Assembly: GCA_016296785.1 (NCBI GenBank)
Contig: JAEDHX010000007.1
Location: forward strand, 1-44,739
Direction: 5' to 3'
Length of the DNA stretch: 44,739 nucleotides
DNA from: Coprococcus sp.
GTDB taxonomy: Bacteria; Bacillota; Clostridia; Lachnospirales; Lachnospiraceae
The notes under the pieces: generated by a model
The model's input: only the letters and a program-made list of their open reading frames with translations
Told to the model about the DNA's origin: nothing
Database searches by the model: none
Program-made: the position numbers and the translations under genes
Shown: positions 8,784 through 16,273 of the stretch, in pieces
Position numbering within the stretch: position 1 is the first letter of the stretch
Layout of the letters: every line of letters begins with the position of its first letter

Positions 8784-9000
8784 CAACTAATTTAAACCAT
8801 TGCGTGCGAGGATGCGCCGAATTGGCTGCCGAGAGCTTGCTCACGAAAGGGAACAAATCTATTAGATTATATCAATAAATCCCGTTTAAAGGTACTATTT
8901 TTTTGTTTTTTTGGTTTTTACTACTCTTAACAAGATCTTTATGTATTATATATCAAAATCGAAATATAATTCATAAAACATAAAAACAGTCAACACTATT
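8784..9000. other. Non-coding gap with a short GC-rich island
   Basis: Positions 8800-8852 are clearly richer in GC than their neighbours (GCGTGCGAGG, GCGCCG, GGCTGCCGAGAGC) and contain a small GAGC-TT-GCTC hairpin at about 8832-8841. The rest is AT-rich. No gene, promoter or RNA was recognised. The island could be a fragment of a repeat element. Confidence 0.4.
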
Positions 9001-9159
9001 TTAATTTAAAACATGAAGTTTTCTAAAAAGTTCTATCGTTCCTGAACGTAATCTATTTTTGTAAATCATTTTCCATTGAAACGTTACTACATTTTCTGTT
9101 TGAAATTTTGATGGAGACACAAACAAAGTATCATCCAAATCAAATGAAATAATTATGTT
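9001..9159 (-). pseudogene. Remnant of a HAD-family hydrolase (N-terminal part only)
   Basis: Translated on the minus strand, this stretch reads as 52 codons beginning NIIISFDLDDTLFVSP and ending with a TAA at 9001-9003. SFDLDDTLF is the catalytic motif I of HAD hydrolases, with the nucleophile Asp and the acid/base Asp two residues on. There is no start codon in frame; an upstream TGA closes the frame a few codons before. The rest of a normal HAD protein (motifs II-IV) is missing. It appears to be the decayed N-terminus of a former gene, next to a GNAT gene. Confidence 0.65.
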
Positions 9160-9219
9160 CCTTCGCCTTCATATAGAAAGACATTAATATTTATATTTTC
9201 GTTCACGTTTAGATTGATA

Positions 9220-9657
9220 TTATTCAAGCCACTGAATAAAAGCTGTTTTATCGGAACTATTATATCCGGCACTTTCATAAAATTTTAATGTAGCTTCCTT
9301 CTTTGAGCCTGTAAGCAGCATCATTTTGTAACAATTGTTTTGTTCCGATATGCTCTTAGCATAATTCAAACATTCAGTAGCATACCCATGACCCCTATAG
9401 TCCAAATGTGTAACAACATTTTCAATGAAAGCATATGGTCTTATTCCTCTTGTAAGATTTGGAACTATAACACAAACACATGAAGAAACAATTCTTCCAT
9501 CTATCTCATTAACAATTATGTGATGATTTTCATCCTTAATGATTGTGTTCCAAGTCGCTTTCAAATTATCTGTCATTTTGGGAACTGTATCTTCGTGAAG
9601 ATTCAAATACAGTTCTAATAATTCCTTTAATTCTGACTCATATATTTCTCTGACCAT
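9220..9657 (-). CDS. GNAT-family N-acetyltransferase
   Basis: A 145-residue acyltransferase that should use acetyl-CoA; its substrate is unknown. The acetyl-CoA binding motif YRGHGYATECLNYA (pattern RGxGxA) is in the middle of the protein, preceded by the beta-strand IENVVTH and followed by MMLLTGSKKEATLKFYESAGY, a typical GNAT ending. The start at 9657 has GGTGGAG seven or so bases upstream; a further upstream TTG is less likely. It stands beside the HAD remnant and reads in the same direction, so it may once have been in an operon with it. Confidence 0.85.
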   Translation of the reverse strand: MVREIYESELKELLELYLNLHEDTVPKMTDNLKATWNTIIKDENHHIIVNEIDGRIVSSCVCVIVPNLTRGIRPYAFIENVVTHLDYRGHGYATECLNYAKSISEQNNCYKMMLLTGSKKEATLKFYESAGYNSSDKTAFIQWLE

Positions 9658-9747
9658 AATTATCTCCACCCAAATCAATAATCGATATTTGGCGCCTTTG
9701 CACCATAATATATAAACTGCGTATAATATCGTTTAACGAATATCACG

Positions 9748-10425
9748 TTAAGCCCTATAATATTTTATCCACCATAATACAAGCAAATGAAATGGGTAAA
9801 ATGCATAAAAGAAATACTTTAGCTTAAGCCTGCCACGCTTGCCATTATACATATTAATTGGCACAAGCGAAGCAAGTGAAACAAGCTGTGATATTCCAAT
9901 AAACAATATAGATATTAAACCATTAACTAATAGTAGCATTGAATTAAGCTTCAGCCTTCTGCGGACATCCGTACCTGCCCTGTTAGGATTAAATACATAG
10001 AATGAGACTATGAATAATATTCCGGCGCAATTATAGTCAAGCTTACATACAACAGCTAAAATACATGAAATTAATAATGCAGCACCCGCCATATTTCTAT
10101 ATGGTGATTTTTCCTCAAAACAACTTATTACCGCAAGTCCAAGTGCCAGGGTAAAGAATACATTCTGGTGGTACGGATACAGTATCTTCCCGGATATCGC
10201 AAGATTAAATGGCACCTCTGAAATAACTGCAAATACTAAAAGCCTTGCAATATATTTCCTAATGTCTCTGGTATTCTTAAGACCTTCAACAAGCAGATAA
10301 GCAAATATAGGAAATGCCAATCGTCCAATGCTTGTACATATAATATTGTCATCTAATAAAATACGCCCTATATGATCAACAAGCATGCAAAGGCATGCAA
10401 TAAGCTTAAGCATATTACTGTTCAT
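9748..10425 (-). CDS. TraX-family integral membrane protein
   Basis: A 225-residue polytopic membrane protein matching the TraX family (PF05857), first known as the F-pilin acetylase but widespread in Firmicutes chromosomes with unknown function. Family features include MLKLIACLCMLVDHIGRIL at the N-terminus, the GRLAFPIFAYLLVEG segment, and NVFFTLALGLAVI. About seven hydrophobic segments are visible. The start at 10425 follows GGGAGA at good spacing. No conjugation genes are nearby, so a role in pilin acetylation is not implied. Confidence 0.85.
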   Translation of the reverse strand: MNSNMLKLIACLCMLVDHIGRILLDDNIICTSIGRLAFPIFAYLLVEGLKNTRDIRKYIARLLVFAVISEVPFNLAISGKILYPYHQNVFFTLALGLAVISCFEEKSPYRNMAGAALLISCILAVVCKLDYNCAGILFIVSFYVFNPNRAGTDVRRRLKLNSMLLLVNGLISILFIGISQLVSLASLVPINMYNGKRGRLKLKYFFYAFYPFHLLVLWWIKYYRA

Positions 10426-10440
10426 GTACATTCTCCCGGG

Positions 10441-10493
10441 ATAAAATAAATGAGCCATATATCATTATATAATACTAGTCATGATATATGGCT
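10441..10493 (-). terminator. Terminator after the HIT-protein gene
   Basis: AGCCATATATCAT at 10453-10465 pairs with ATGATATATGGCT at 10481-10493. On the minus strand a T-rich tail (CATTTATTTTAT) follows. It separates the HIT gene from the TraX gene, whose start lies only 16 nt further on, so TraX expression may depend on read-through or on an unseen promoter. Confidence 0.7.
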
Positions 10494-10509
10494 TACATTT
10501 TGTAATTAT

Positions 10510-10926
10510 TTATATCCTTTTTCTAAGTGCCTTTGATAAAGTTTCAAGCTCATCTGCTTCAGGTTTCTTTGGAAGCCACTTAATATTCACATCATCCTTA
10601 ATAAATCTTGGTATTACATGCATATGGAAGTGGAATACCGTCTGTCCTGCAGCCTCTCCATTATTCTGAACTATATTAAGTCCATCAGGATTTAGCTCTG
10701 CCTTCTGAGCCTTAGCAACCTCTGTTGCTATTGTAAATATCTTAGATGCCGTATCAGCATCCATACTGAATATATCATCATAATGTTCTTTAGGAATTAC
10801 TAAAGCATGTCCCTTATTTGCAGGATTAACATCAAGAATAACTCTGCAAATGCTATCTTCATATACTGTAGCTGATGGTATCTCACCATTTGCTATTTTA
10901 CAAAAAATGCAATCGTCCTTACTCAT
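10510..10926 (-). CDS. HIT-family nucleotide hydrolase
   Basis: A 138-residue histidine-triad protein, probably an Hint-type hydrolase of nucleoside phosphoramidates or similar adenylated substrates. It has the N-terminal CIFCKIANGEIPS segment with a CX2C pair, the KGHALVIPKEHYDDI block, and the catalytic triad motif HFHMHVIPRF. The start at 10926 has GGAGGAG upstream. The natural substrate cannot be told from sequence. Confidence 0.93.
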   Translation of the reverse strand: MSKDDCIFCKIANGEIPSATVYEDSICRVILDVNPANKGHALVIPKEHYDDIFSMDADTASKIFTIATEVAKAQKAELNPDGLNIVQNNGEAAGQTVFHFHMHVIPRFIKDDVNIKWLPKKPEADELETLSKALRKRI

Positions 10927-11029
10927 ACACTTCTCCTCCTTAATCAACTGCTACCATTGTACTCCACAAACCAATTTTTTACAAGTTCTCTTACCCTATC
11001 GCATAATAACAAATATATATATGCCCGGT

Positions 11030-12373
11030 TTAGTAGAAATAGTCATAATCAGTATTAGGATAAAGCTCTATATTATCACCTTTATCATCCAAATATACTG
11101 TAATGTTCCAATTATCTCCATCAACCAAAAATACAAAATTACTATTCTCAACTGATTTAACCTCAGGAATACTTCCTAAGCAGCGTAAGAATTCATCCCT
11201 AACAGATTGTGGAAGTTCTTTTAGTCCTTCCTCGCTTACAACAATATACTTATTAAATAAGCCGGCTTCATACATGTCATCATAACACTGCTCATCTGAA
11301 AAAGCAGTATAAAGAGCTGTTGATATAGATGATGCATTCATAACATCACTTGAGAATTTGCTTCTTTTCATGTATTGCTTAAGAGCAGGAGTAAATGCAT
11401 CCTCAACGCCAGGTATTATGTAATATTCACCATCATATTCGTAAGCATACAGATGGTCTATAGGTGTTTCGATATCAAATTCTGTATCTGTACCATCTAA
11501 CTCATCCTCAAGCTCATCTTTAATATCATCCATATCATAATCTTCTGTCTCAATATCAAGCTTATATGATATATCAACTCTGTATATTTTATTGACATCT
11601 ATTTCGCATTGTTCAGCCATTTCACAAAACTCTTCATAAATATCAGCAGGTGTATATCCCTCGATCTCTTCAACTTCTATGTCATTAAAGAATTTTTCAA
11701 TAATTTCCTGAACATTGGCCTTCTTAACAGATTTAACCTTGAAATCTTTAAGCTCTATCTTAACATCTTCATCTTCAAGATCTTCTTCGACATCCTTAAC
11801 TTCGTCCATCATATCGCTGTATTCATCATTGAAATCATCCTTGATACTATCAATTTCATCTTCATCACAGCCCATTTTATCCGCTGCTTCAAGAATTGCC
11901 TTCTTAATTAATTCCTTTGGAGCTGTTGCTTTAATAAGAGCTTTTGCATCACATGACTCTATATATTCTGCATACTGTTTAGCCGCCTTCTTAACTTTAC
12001 CCTTTGCTCCCATATTTGGGAAAACAAATATACATAAAGCAACAACAATAAGTGCAACAAGAACAACGCCTGCTATAATAAATGGTATCAGCTTCTTTTT
12101 ACCAGTCTTCTTAGGCACCTCATTTACAGGCTGCATCTGTTCTTGAGAAGCTGTCTGCTGCAGTTGCTGCTCCGGCTGCTGGAACTGCTGAGTCTGCTGG
12201 AACTGCTGCTCTGGCTGCTGGAACTGCTGAGTCTGCTGGAACTGCTGCTCTGGCTGCTGGGTCTGCTGTGCCTGCTGATAAGCCTGCATCTGCTGCTGAT
12301 AAGCCTGCATCTGCTTATTGTACTCCTCCATCTGTTTATTGTACTCTGCCATTTGTTCTTCATATGTCTTCAT
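11030..12373 (-). CDS. Gln-rich single-pass membrane protein, unknown function
   Basis: A 447-residue protein I do not recognise as a named family. Residues 1-80 are extremely rich in Gln with Met/Tyr and Pro/Phe repeats: YNKQM and QMQAYQQ units, then a 13-residue unit of the type PEQQFQQTQQFQQ repeated. Residues 90-94 are basic, and a membrane helix spans about 95-118. The C-terminal 330 residues should lie outside the cell and are strongly acidic (Asp/Glu stretches around 180-215 and 275-300). The layout, a low-complexity cytoplasmic head plus an outer domain, resembles other Lachnospiraceae envelope proteins of unknown role. It has a good promoter and is followed by the HIT gene. Confidence 0.75.
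   Translation of the reverse strand: MKTYEEQMAEYNKQMEEYNKQMQAYQQQMQAYQQAQQTQQPEQQFQQTQQFQQPEQQFQQTQQFQQPEQQLQQTASQEQMQPVNEVPKKTGKKKLIPFIIAGVVLVALIVVALCIFVFPNMGAKGKVKKAAKQYAEYIESCDAKALIKATAPKELIKKAILEAADKMGCDEDEIDSIKDDFNDEYSDMMDEVKDVEEDLEDEDVKIELKDFKVKSVKKANVQEIIEKFFNDIEVEEIEGYTPADIYEEFCEMAEQCEIDVNKIYRVDISYKLDIETEDYDMDDIKDELEDELDGTDTEFDIETPIDHLYAYEYDGEYYIIPGVEDAFTPALKQYMKRSKFSSDVMNASSISTALYTAFSDEQCYDDMYEAGLFNKYIVVSEEGLKELPQSVRDEFLRCLGSIPEVKSVENSNFVFLVDGDNWNITVYLDDKGDNIELYPNTDYDYFY
12171..12268. repeat. 39-bp tandem repeat in the Gln-rich coding region
   Basis: Two nearly identical 39-bp units (12171-12209 and 12210-12248) are followed by a partial third. They encode the 13-residue Gln-rich repeat. 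Such repeats can change copy number by slippage. Confidence 0.8.
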
Positions 12374-12441
12374 TTATTACTCCTCCTATCCTAATAAGAA
12401 TCTATATGTTATATGACATTTATTGATTACAATTATCTTTC

Positions 12442-12470
12442 ATTATATCAAACCATATATTAGTTTACAA
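12442..12470 (-). promoter_or_regulatory. Probable promoter of the Gln-rich protein gene
   Basis: On the minus strand TTGTAA (12465-12470) and TATAAT (12442-12447) are exactly 17 nt apart. The start codon at 12373 follows about 65 nt later. Confidence 0.65.
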
Positions 12471-12479
12471 CAATGTGAT

Positions 12480-13289
12480 TTAGCTTAACACTTTATAGAG
12501 AGCATTTCGTCTGTCATTACATTGTGGGAAATCCTTCCTTGCATTATTAATAAATTCGCTATCTATCTGTGCAACAAGCAAATTCTCACTAACCCTATTG
12601 GCTATATCATTACCATAGCAATCGTATACATGAGAGCTTGCTACATATTCATTGTTAATGTCACGGCCTATTCTGTTTACCCCAATAACATACGCCTGAT
12701 TTTCTACAGCCCGTGCAGCAAGAAGAAGCTCCCACTGCCCTACGCGCTCCTTCGGCCAGCTTGCAATTACAAGAATTGTATTATACATATCTCTTACAAA
12801 TGAAAAAATCTCAGGAAACCTAAGGTCATAGCAAATATATCCGCCTATTACCATATCCTTAACCATCGCCTGGCACACCTTATCTCCTGCACAATATACT
12901 TTATCCTCTCCGCTAAATGAAAATGGATGGATTTTCGCATAATCAAGAATAAGATTATCACCCTCTACAAGGGCAAGCTTATTCCTATATATTTCCCCAT
13001 CTTCACTGCCGGCTTTAGCTGCTGTTTCAATATACCCAAAGGCAATTGCCATATTATACTTCTTACTGTTTTTCATAAAAAAAGATATACTGTCAGGAAT
13101 CCTGCCATCCTTATATGTCTCCCCATACAAATGTGGTTCCATTGTATATCCGGTAAGTGTCATCTCCGGAAATACAAGAAGCTCTACGCCCTCTTTATAT
13201 GCCTGTTCCATAATAGCAATACATCTTTTTTTAGTTTCTTCTGCATCATTCCATATAATGTCAAGTTCGGTTACTCCTACCTTAAGCAT
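12480..13289 (-). CDS. Nitrilase-superfamily carbon-nitrogen hydrolase
   Basis: A 269-residue amidohydrolase cleaving a C-N bond (amide or similar). The catalytic residues of the superfamily are all visible: Glu at about 42 in LLVFPEMTLTGY, Lys at about 119 in DYAKIHPFSFSGE, and Cys at about 153 in GGYICYDLRFPE. This order and spacing resemble omega-amidase-like members. The start at 13289 (ATG) is preferred over a GTG at 13307, which has no ribosome site. The gene diverges from bioY, and a BirA-type operator lies between the two promoters, so a link to biotin is possible. The substrate is unknown; omega-amidase or general deaminated-glutamine repair is an alternative. Confidence 0.85.
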   Translation of the reverse strand: MLKVGVTELDIIWNDAEETKKRCIAIMEQAYKEGVELLVFPEMTLTGYTMEPHLYGETYKDGRIPDSISFFMKNSKKYNMAIAFGYIETAAKAGSEDGEIYRNKLALVEGDNLILDYAKIHPFSFSGEDKVYCAGDKVCQAMVKDMVIGGYICYDLRFPEIFSFVRDMYNTILVIASWPKERVGQWELLLAARAVENQAYVIGVNRIGRDINNEYVASSHVYDCYGNDIANRVSENLLVAQIDSEFINNARKDFPQCNDRRNALYKVLS

Positions 13290-13328
13290 ATCTCCAAATC
13301 CCTTCACTTATCAATAATACATATATTT

Positions 13329-13357
13329 ATTATAATTACACCATAGATAAAGGTCAA
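13329..13357 (-). promoter_or_regulatory. Promoter of the nitrilase gene
   Basis: On the minus strand TTGACC (13352-13357) and TATAAT (13329-13334) are 17 nt apart. The -35 element is only 10 nt from BirA-type operator 1. Confidence 0.7.
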
Positions 13358-13367
13358 TCACATTGCA

Positions 13368-13401
13368 AATGTTAACCCTATTATTAAAATAGGTTAACAT
13401 T
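13368..13401. promoter_or_regulatory. BirA-type operator 1
   Basis: AATGTTAACC at 13368-13377 and GGTTAACATT at 13392-13401 form a perfect 10-bp inverted repeat with a 14-nt spacer. This matches the known biotin-protein-ligase operator of Firmicutes (TTGTTAACC, about 15 nt, GGTTAACAA). It lies directly upstream of the bioY -35 and between the two divergent promoters. Confidence 0.88.
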
Positions 13402-13405
13402 TGTA

Positions 13406-13434
13406 TTGACAGAAGTATTCGTGATATGTATAAT
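13406..13434 (+). promoter_or_regulatory. bioY promoter
   Basis: Perfect TTGACA (13406-13411) and TATAAT (13429-13434) are 17 nt apart. It is flanked by a BirA-type operator on each side. Confidence 0.85.
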
Positions 13435-13466
13435 GTTAACCATCACAAACATTTATGGTTGACATT
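13432..13466. promoter_or_regulatory. BirA-type operator 2
   Basis: AATGTTAACC at 13432-13441 and GGTTGACATT at 13457-13466 pair with one mismatch around a 15-nt spacer. The left half overlaps the end of the bioY -10 box and the site covers the expected start of transcription, so bound biotinyl-AMP-BirA should block RNA polymerase. Confidence 0.85.
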
Positions 13467-13493
13467 ATAAAACTACTACCGGAGGAAATACAG

Positions 13494-14027
13494 ATGAAAA
13501 AACCTTTTTCAACAATTGAGCTTGTCATGATGGCTATGTTCACTGCTCTTTTATGTGCATCTGCTTATATTAGCATACCAACACCTCTGCCAAATGCAGC
13601 TCATATTACATTACTCAATTTTATGATCATTCTTATTGCACTTGTATTCAAGCTTAGAGACTCAGTAATAATTATTGCGTTATGGATGATTCTTGGTGCA
13701 ATAGGTGTACCTGTCTTTATTGGCGGCGGTGCCGGTCTTGGTTATCTGTTTGGCGTATTTGGCGGATATACCTTCTCATTTATAATCGCTGCAATTGTAA
13801 TTGGACTTTTCACAGGAGAAAAGTACAATAGAATTAAATATACTATTCTTTCTATAGCAGGAGTAATAATCATTGACTTAATTGGTATGCTCTGGTGGAA
13901 GATAAATGGTAATCTTACATGGAAGACAGCATTTCTTGCCGGATTTGTGGCATTTATCCCACTTGACCTTGTGAAGGCAATTATTGCTGCTCAGATTGTT
14001 CCGTTATTCAGGAAAATACTAAAGTAA
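13494..14027 (+). CDS. bioY: Biotin transporter BioY (ECF S component)
   Basis: Membrane substrate-binding component that imports biotin, normally with the shared ECF energy module EcfAA'T encoded elsewhere. The 177-residue protein has about six hydrophobic helices. BioY features include the N-terminal MMAMFTALLCASAYISIPTP, the GVPVFIGGGAGLGYLFG loop, GGYTFSF, and the C-terminal FIPLDLVKAIIAAQIV. The start at 13494 follows GGAGG at 13481-13485. Two BirA-type operators at the promoter indicate repression when biotin is plentiful. No biotin synthesis genes are in the window. Confidence 0.95.
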   Translation: MKKPFSTIELVMMAMFTALLCASAYISIPTPLPNAAHITLLNFMIILIALVFKLRDSVIIIALWMILGAIGVPVFIGGGAGLGYLFGVFGGYTFSFIIAAIVIGLFTGEKYNRIKYTILSIAGVIIIDLIGMLWWKINGNLTWKTAFLAGFVAFIPLDLVKAIIAAQIVPLFRKILK

Positions 14028-14047
14028 TTATATTTTTGACAGCCCTT

Positions 14048-14101
14048 GCCTATCTGATATGTATGAGTTAATCTCATTTTAATATCAGATAGGCTTTTTT
14101 A
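14048..14101 (+). terminator. Terminator after bioY
   Basis: GCCTATCTGATAT at 14048-14060 pairs with ATATCAGATAGGC at 14082-14094 and is followed by six T. Confidence 0.9.
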
Positions 14102-14161
14102 TCATTATTTGCCTTGGACATGCATATACATAATAGAAAAAGCTATGAGGTGACATGTCCT

Positions 14162-14608
14162 ATGAAAAATGATGAACAAAACAAATCTAAGCTTCGCGGC
14201 AGAAGCACTCTTTTACTTGTATGGTTTCTTACAACAATGCTTATGTGTGTTGGTTGTACTATATTTAAGGAGTCTGATAATGGAGATTCTCTCTTATATG
14301 ATATATGTGATTCCTCAATGCTCCCCGAAGAACTAAAAATAATAATTGATTCTAAGAAATCAGATAAATTTAATCTTGTTTATTCAAATAACAATTATAC
14401 ATACATTGTTATGGCCGCCGGCAAACAAGAGCGTGATGATGTTGGAATAAAGGTAGAAAAAATGTATAGAGACAATAATGCTATATACATTAAGGGTCTT
14501 CTTTGCCAGATTGCAACTCCTGGTGATACAGTATCCGGAGATAACATTTCCTACCCTTACACGGTTATTCGAATACAAAAATCAGAGCTTCCGGTCATTT
14601 TCCAATAA
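14162..14608 (+). CDS. Small lipoprotein, possibly PrcB-like
   Basis: A 148-residue protein with an N-terminal hydrophobic segment ending in LMCVGC, which looks like a lipobox with the lipidated Cys near residue 33. The C-terminal 70-80 residues (YIVMAAGKQERDDVGIKVEKM, then IYIKGLLCQIATPGDTVS) resemble the protease-complex PrcB C-terminal domain, in which a YxVMxxGxxxxxGYxI-type pattern is followed by P-x-YPYxVIRI. It should be anchored on the outer face of the membrane. The start at 14162 has GAGGTG nine bases upstream. It precedes the sipL-like gene by about 105 nt and might share its regulation. The family assignment is tentative. Confidence 0.5.
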   Translation: MKNDEQNKSKLRGRSTLLLVWFLTTMLMCVGCTIFKESDNGDSLLYDICDSSMLPEELKIIIDSKKSDKFNLVYSNNNYTYIVMAAGKQERDDVGIKVEKMYRDNNAIYIKGLLCQIATPGDTVSGDNISYPYTVIRIQKSELPVIFQ

Positions 14609-14713
14609 ACAATGGAATATTTATATAATTCTATGAATATAAAGTAAAAAAGGGCGTTAATTTAAGACAGGTCATAGCCTGTTACAGCGTCATGGTTTAT
14701 TTAGGGGGAAATT

Positions 14714-16267
14714 ATGGAGCTAATCAAAAAAGAAATTACCACCACTAATCTAAAAGCGGCAAAATATACACAATTTACAATAGATGACGACTTCAACGTG
14801 CCAGATATACGACCTGATATTGACAAAATAATTACCAGCTGCGGAAATGTTCTTCTTGAGAATATTGAAGCTCTGGATAATAAGGTAAGGCTATCAGGAA
14901 TAGTTGTATTTAAGATGCTTTACCAGTCAGCTGAAGGAAGTGGTATGCTTGAAAGCTATGAGGGTGACATACCATTTGAAGAGGCTGTAAATATAGATGG
15001 CATTACGTCAGGCGATAAAATAGATGTAAATTGCCAATTAGAGGACCTCTATGTAACTATGATAAACTCACGCAAATTTGAAGTTCGAGGTCTAATAGGA
15101 CTTAAGCTTTGGGCTCTGGAGCAGGTCTTTGCCGAGGGTGCAACAAATATTATGAACGGCAACGGAATAGAATGCTTAAGCCAGACATTACCATTTACAA
15201 ATAATACAACAAATGTCCGAGATATTTTCAAGCTTCGTGAGGATATTGAAATTCCTGCAGGAAAGCCTAATATTGGCCGATTAATTTGGGAAAATGTCTG
15301 CTTTAACGGAATTGAGACACGTACAGTTGATGAAGGTATACATATTAGCGGCAGCATGGAATTATTTGCTATATATAAGCCTGAGGAAGAGCTCGTTCCT
15401 ATACAGTATATAAGTAGCACTAAGGACTTTGAAGGTATCATTCCATGCGATAATATAAATGAGGATATGATTCTTGATGATACAATTACCATCGGAAAAG
15501 GAACTGTTTCTGTAAAATCAGATTCAGATGGCGAAGATAGAATTCTTCAAGTTGAGTATAGCCTTAATATTGATATGAAGGTATACGAGGATCTTGAGCT
15601 TACATTAATAACTGATATGTACTCTCCTTCTGCCCAAATAGAGATGAATACAGAACAATTTGATTACGAAAATCTTCTTATCCGAAATAATGCAAAAACA
15701 AAAATAGTACATAAGGAGCAACAAAAGAGTAGCCAGCCCCAGATACTGCAGATAGTACATACTCACGGCAGTGTTGACATTGATGATATTAAGCCTCTTG
15801 AAAATGCCATTGCCGTAGATGGTGCTGTCAAGGCATCTATTATATATATTTCATCTGATGATAGCAGACCTATATGGCAGCTTGAATCAGTTGTACCATT
15901 TTCTTATAAGGTGGAATCAGCACCACTTAGCGATAAGGATTCAATACGGATAAACCCATCTCTTGACCAGATTACTGCTACAATGCCAGGAAACAATGAG
16001 GTAGAAATTAAGGCAGTTGTTAATATGGGCATTACCGTATTTGCAAAGAAATCCATATCGCTTATTACTGACATCAACCTTTTACCTATCGATATGGAAC
16101 AGAAGGCTTTAGCACCCGGTATAGTGGGCTATGTAGTAAAGGAGGGCGACAGCATCTGGTCTATCGCCAAGAAATACTATTCAAGCCTCGACTCCATCCG
16201 AAATGCAAACTCCCTTGAAAGCGATAACATCCTGCCCGGAGACCGCCTCATAGTAATCAAGAGCTAA
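14714..16267 (+). CDS. sipL: SipL-like spore coat morphogenesis protein (DUF3794 + LysM)
   Basis: A 517-residue protein with repeats of the SPOCS/DUF3794 type (about 1-460, for example FNVPDIRPDIDKIITSCGNV at 28-47 with the family phrase VPDxxPDI) and a C-terminal LysM domain (about 472-516, VVKEGDSIWSIAKKYY to NILPGDRLIVI). This combination is that of SipL of Clostridioides difficile, which binds the SpoIVA ATPase through its LysM domain to build the spore coat around the forespore. The ribosome site GGGGG is just before the start. It suggests that the organism is, or descends from, a spore former. Another DUF3794-LysM protein is possible. Confidence 0.85.
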   Translation: MELIKKEITTTNLKAAKYTQFTIDDDFNVPDIRPDIDKIITSCGNVLLENIEALDNKVRLSGIVVFKMLYQSAEGSGMLESYEGDIPFEEAVNIDGITSGDKIDVNCQLEDLYVTMINSRKFEVRGLIGLKLWALEQVFAEGATNIMNGNGIECLSQTLPFTNNTTNVRDIFKLREDIEIPAGKPNIGRLIWENVCFNGIETRTVDEGIHISGSMELFAIYKPEEELVPIQYISSTKDFEGIIPCDNINEDMILDDTITIGKGTVSVKSDSDGEDRILQVEYSLNIDMKVYEDLELTLITDMYSPSAQIEMNTEQFDYENLLIRNNAKTKIVHKEQQKSSQPQILQIVHTHGSVDIDDIKPLENAIAVDGAVKASIIYISSDDSRPIWQLESVVPFSYKVESAPLSDKDSIRINPSLDQITATMPGNNEVEIKAVVNMGITVFAKKSISLITDINLLPIDMEQKALAPGIVGYVVKEGDSIWSIAKKYYSSLDSIRNANSLESDNILPGDRLIVIKS

Positions 16268-16273
16268 GGATAG

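Noticed and set aside
12143..12394. Leu-rich open frame on the plus strand opposite the Gln-rich repeat
   Set aside because: It is the complement of CAG-type Gln codons and has no start context; the minus-strand gene has a promoter and ribosome site.
14609..14713. Sporulation sigma factor promoter upstream of sipL
   Set aside because: GAATATT and AATATAAAG are loosely similar to a SigE promoter but the match is too weak to call. A TATAAT at 14634 lacks a -35.
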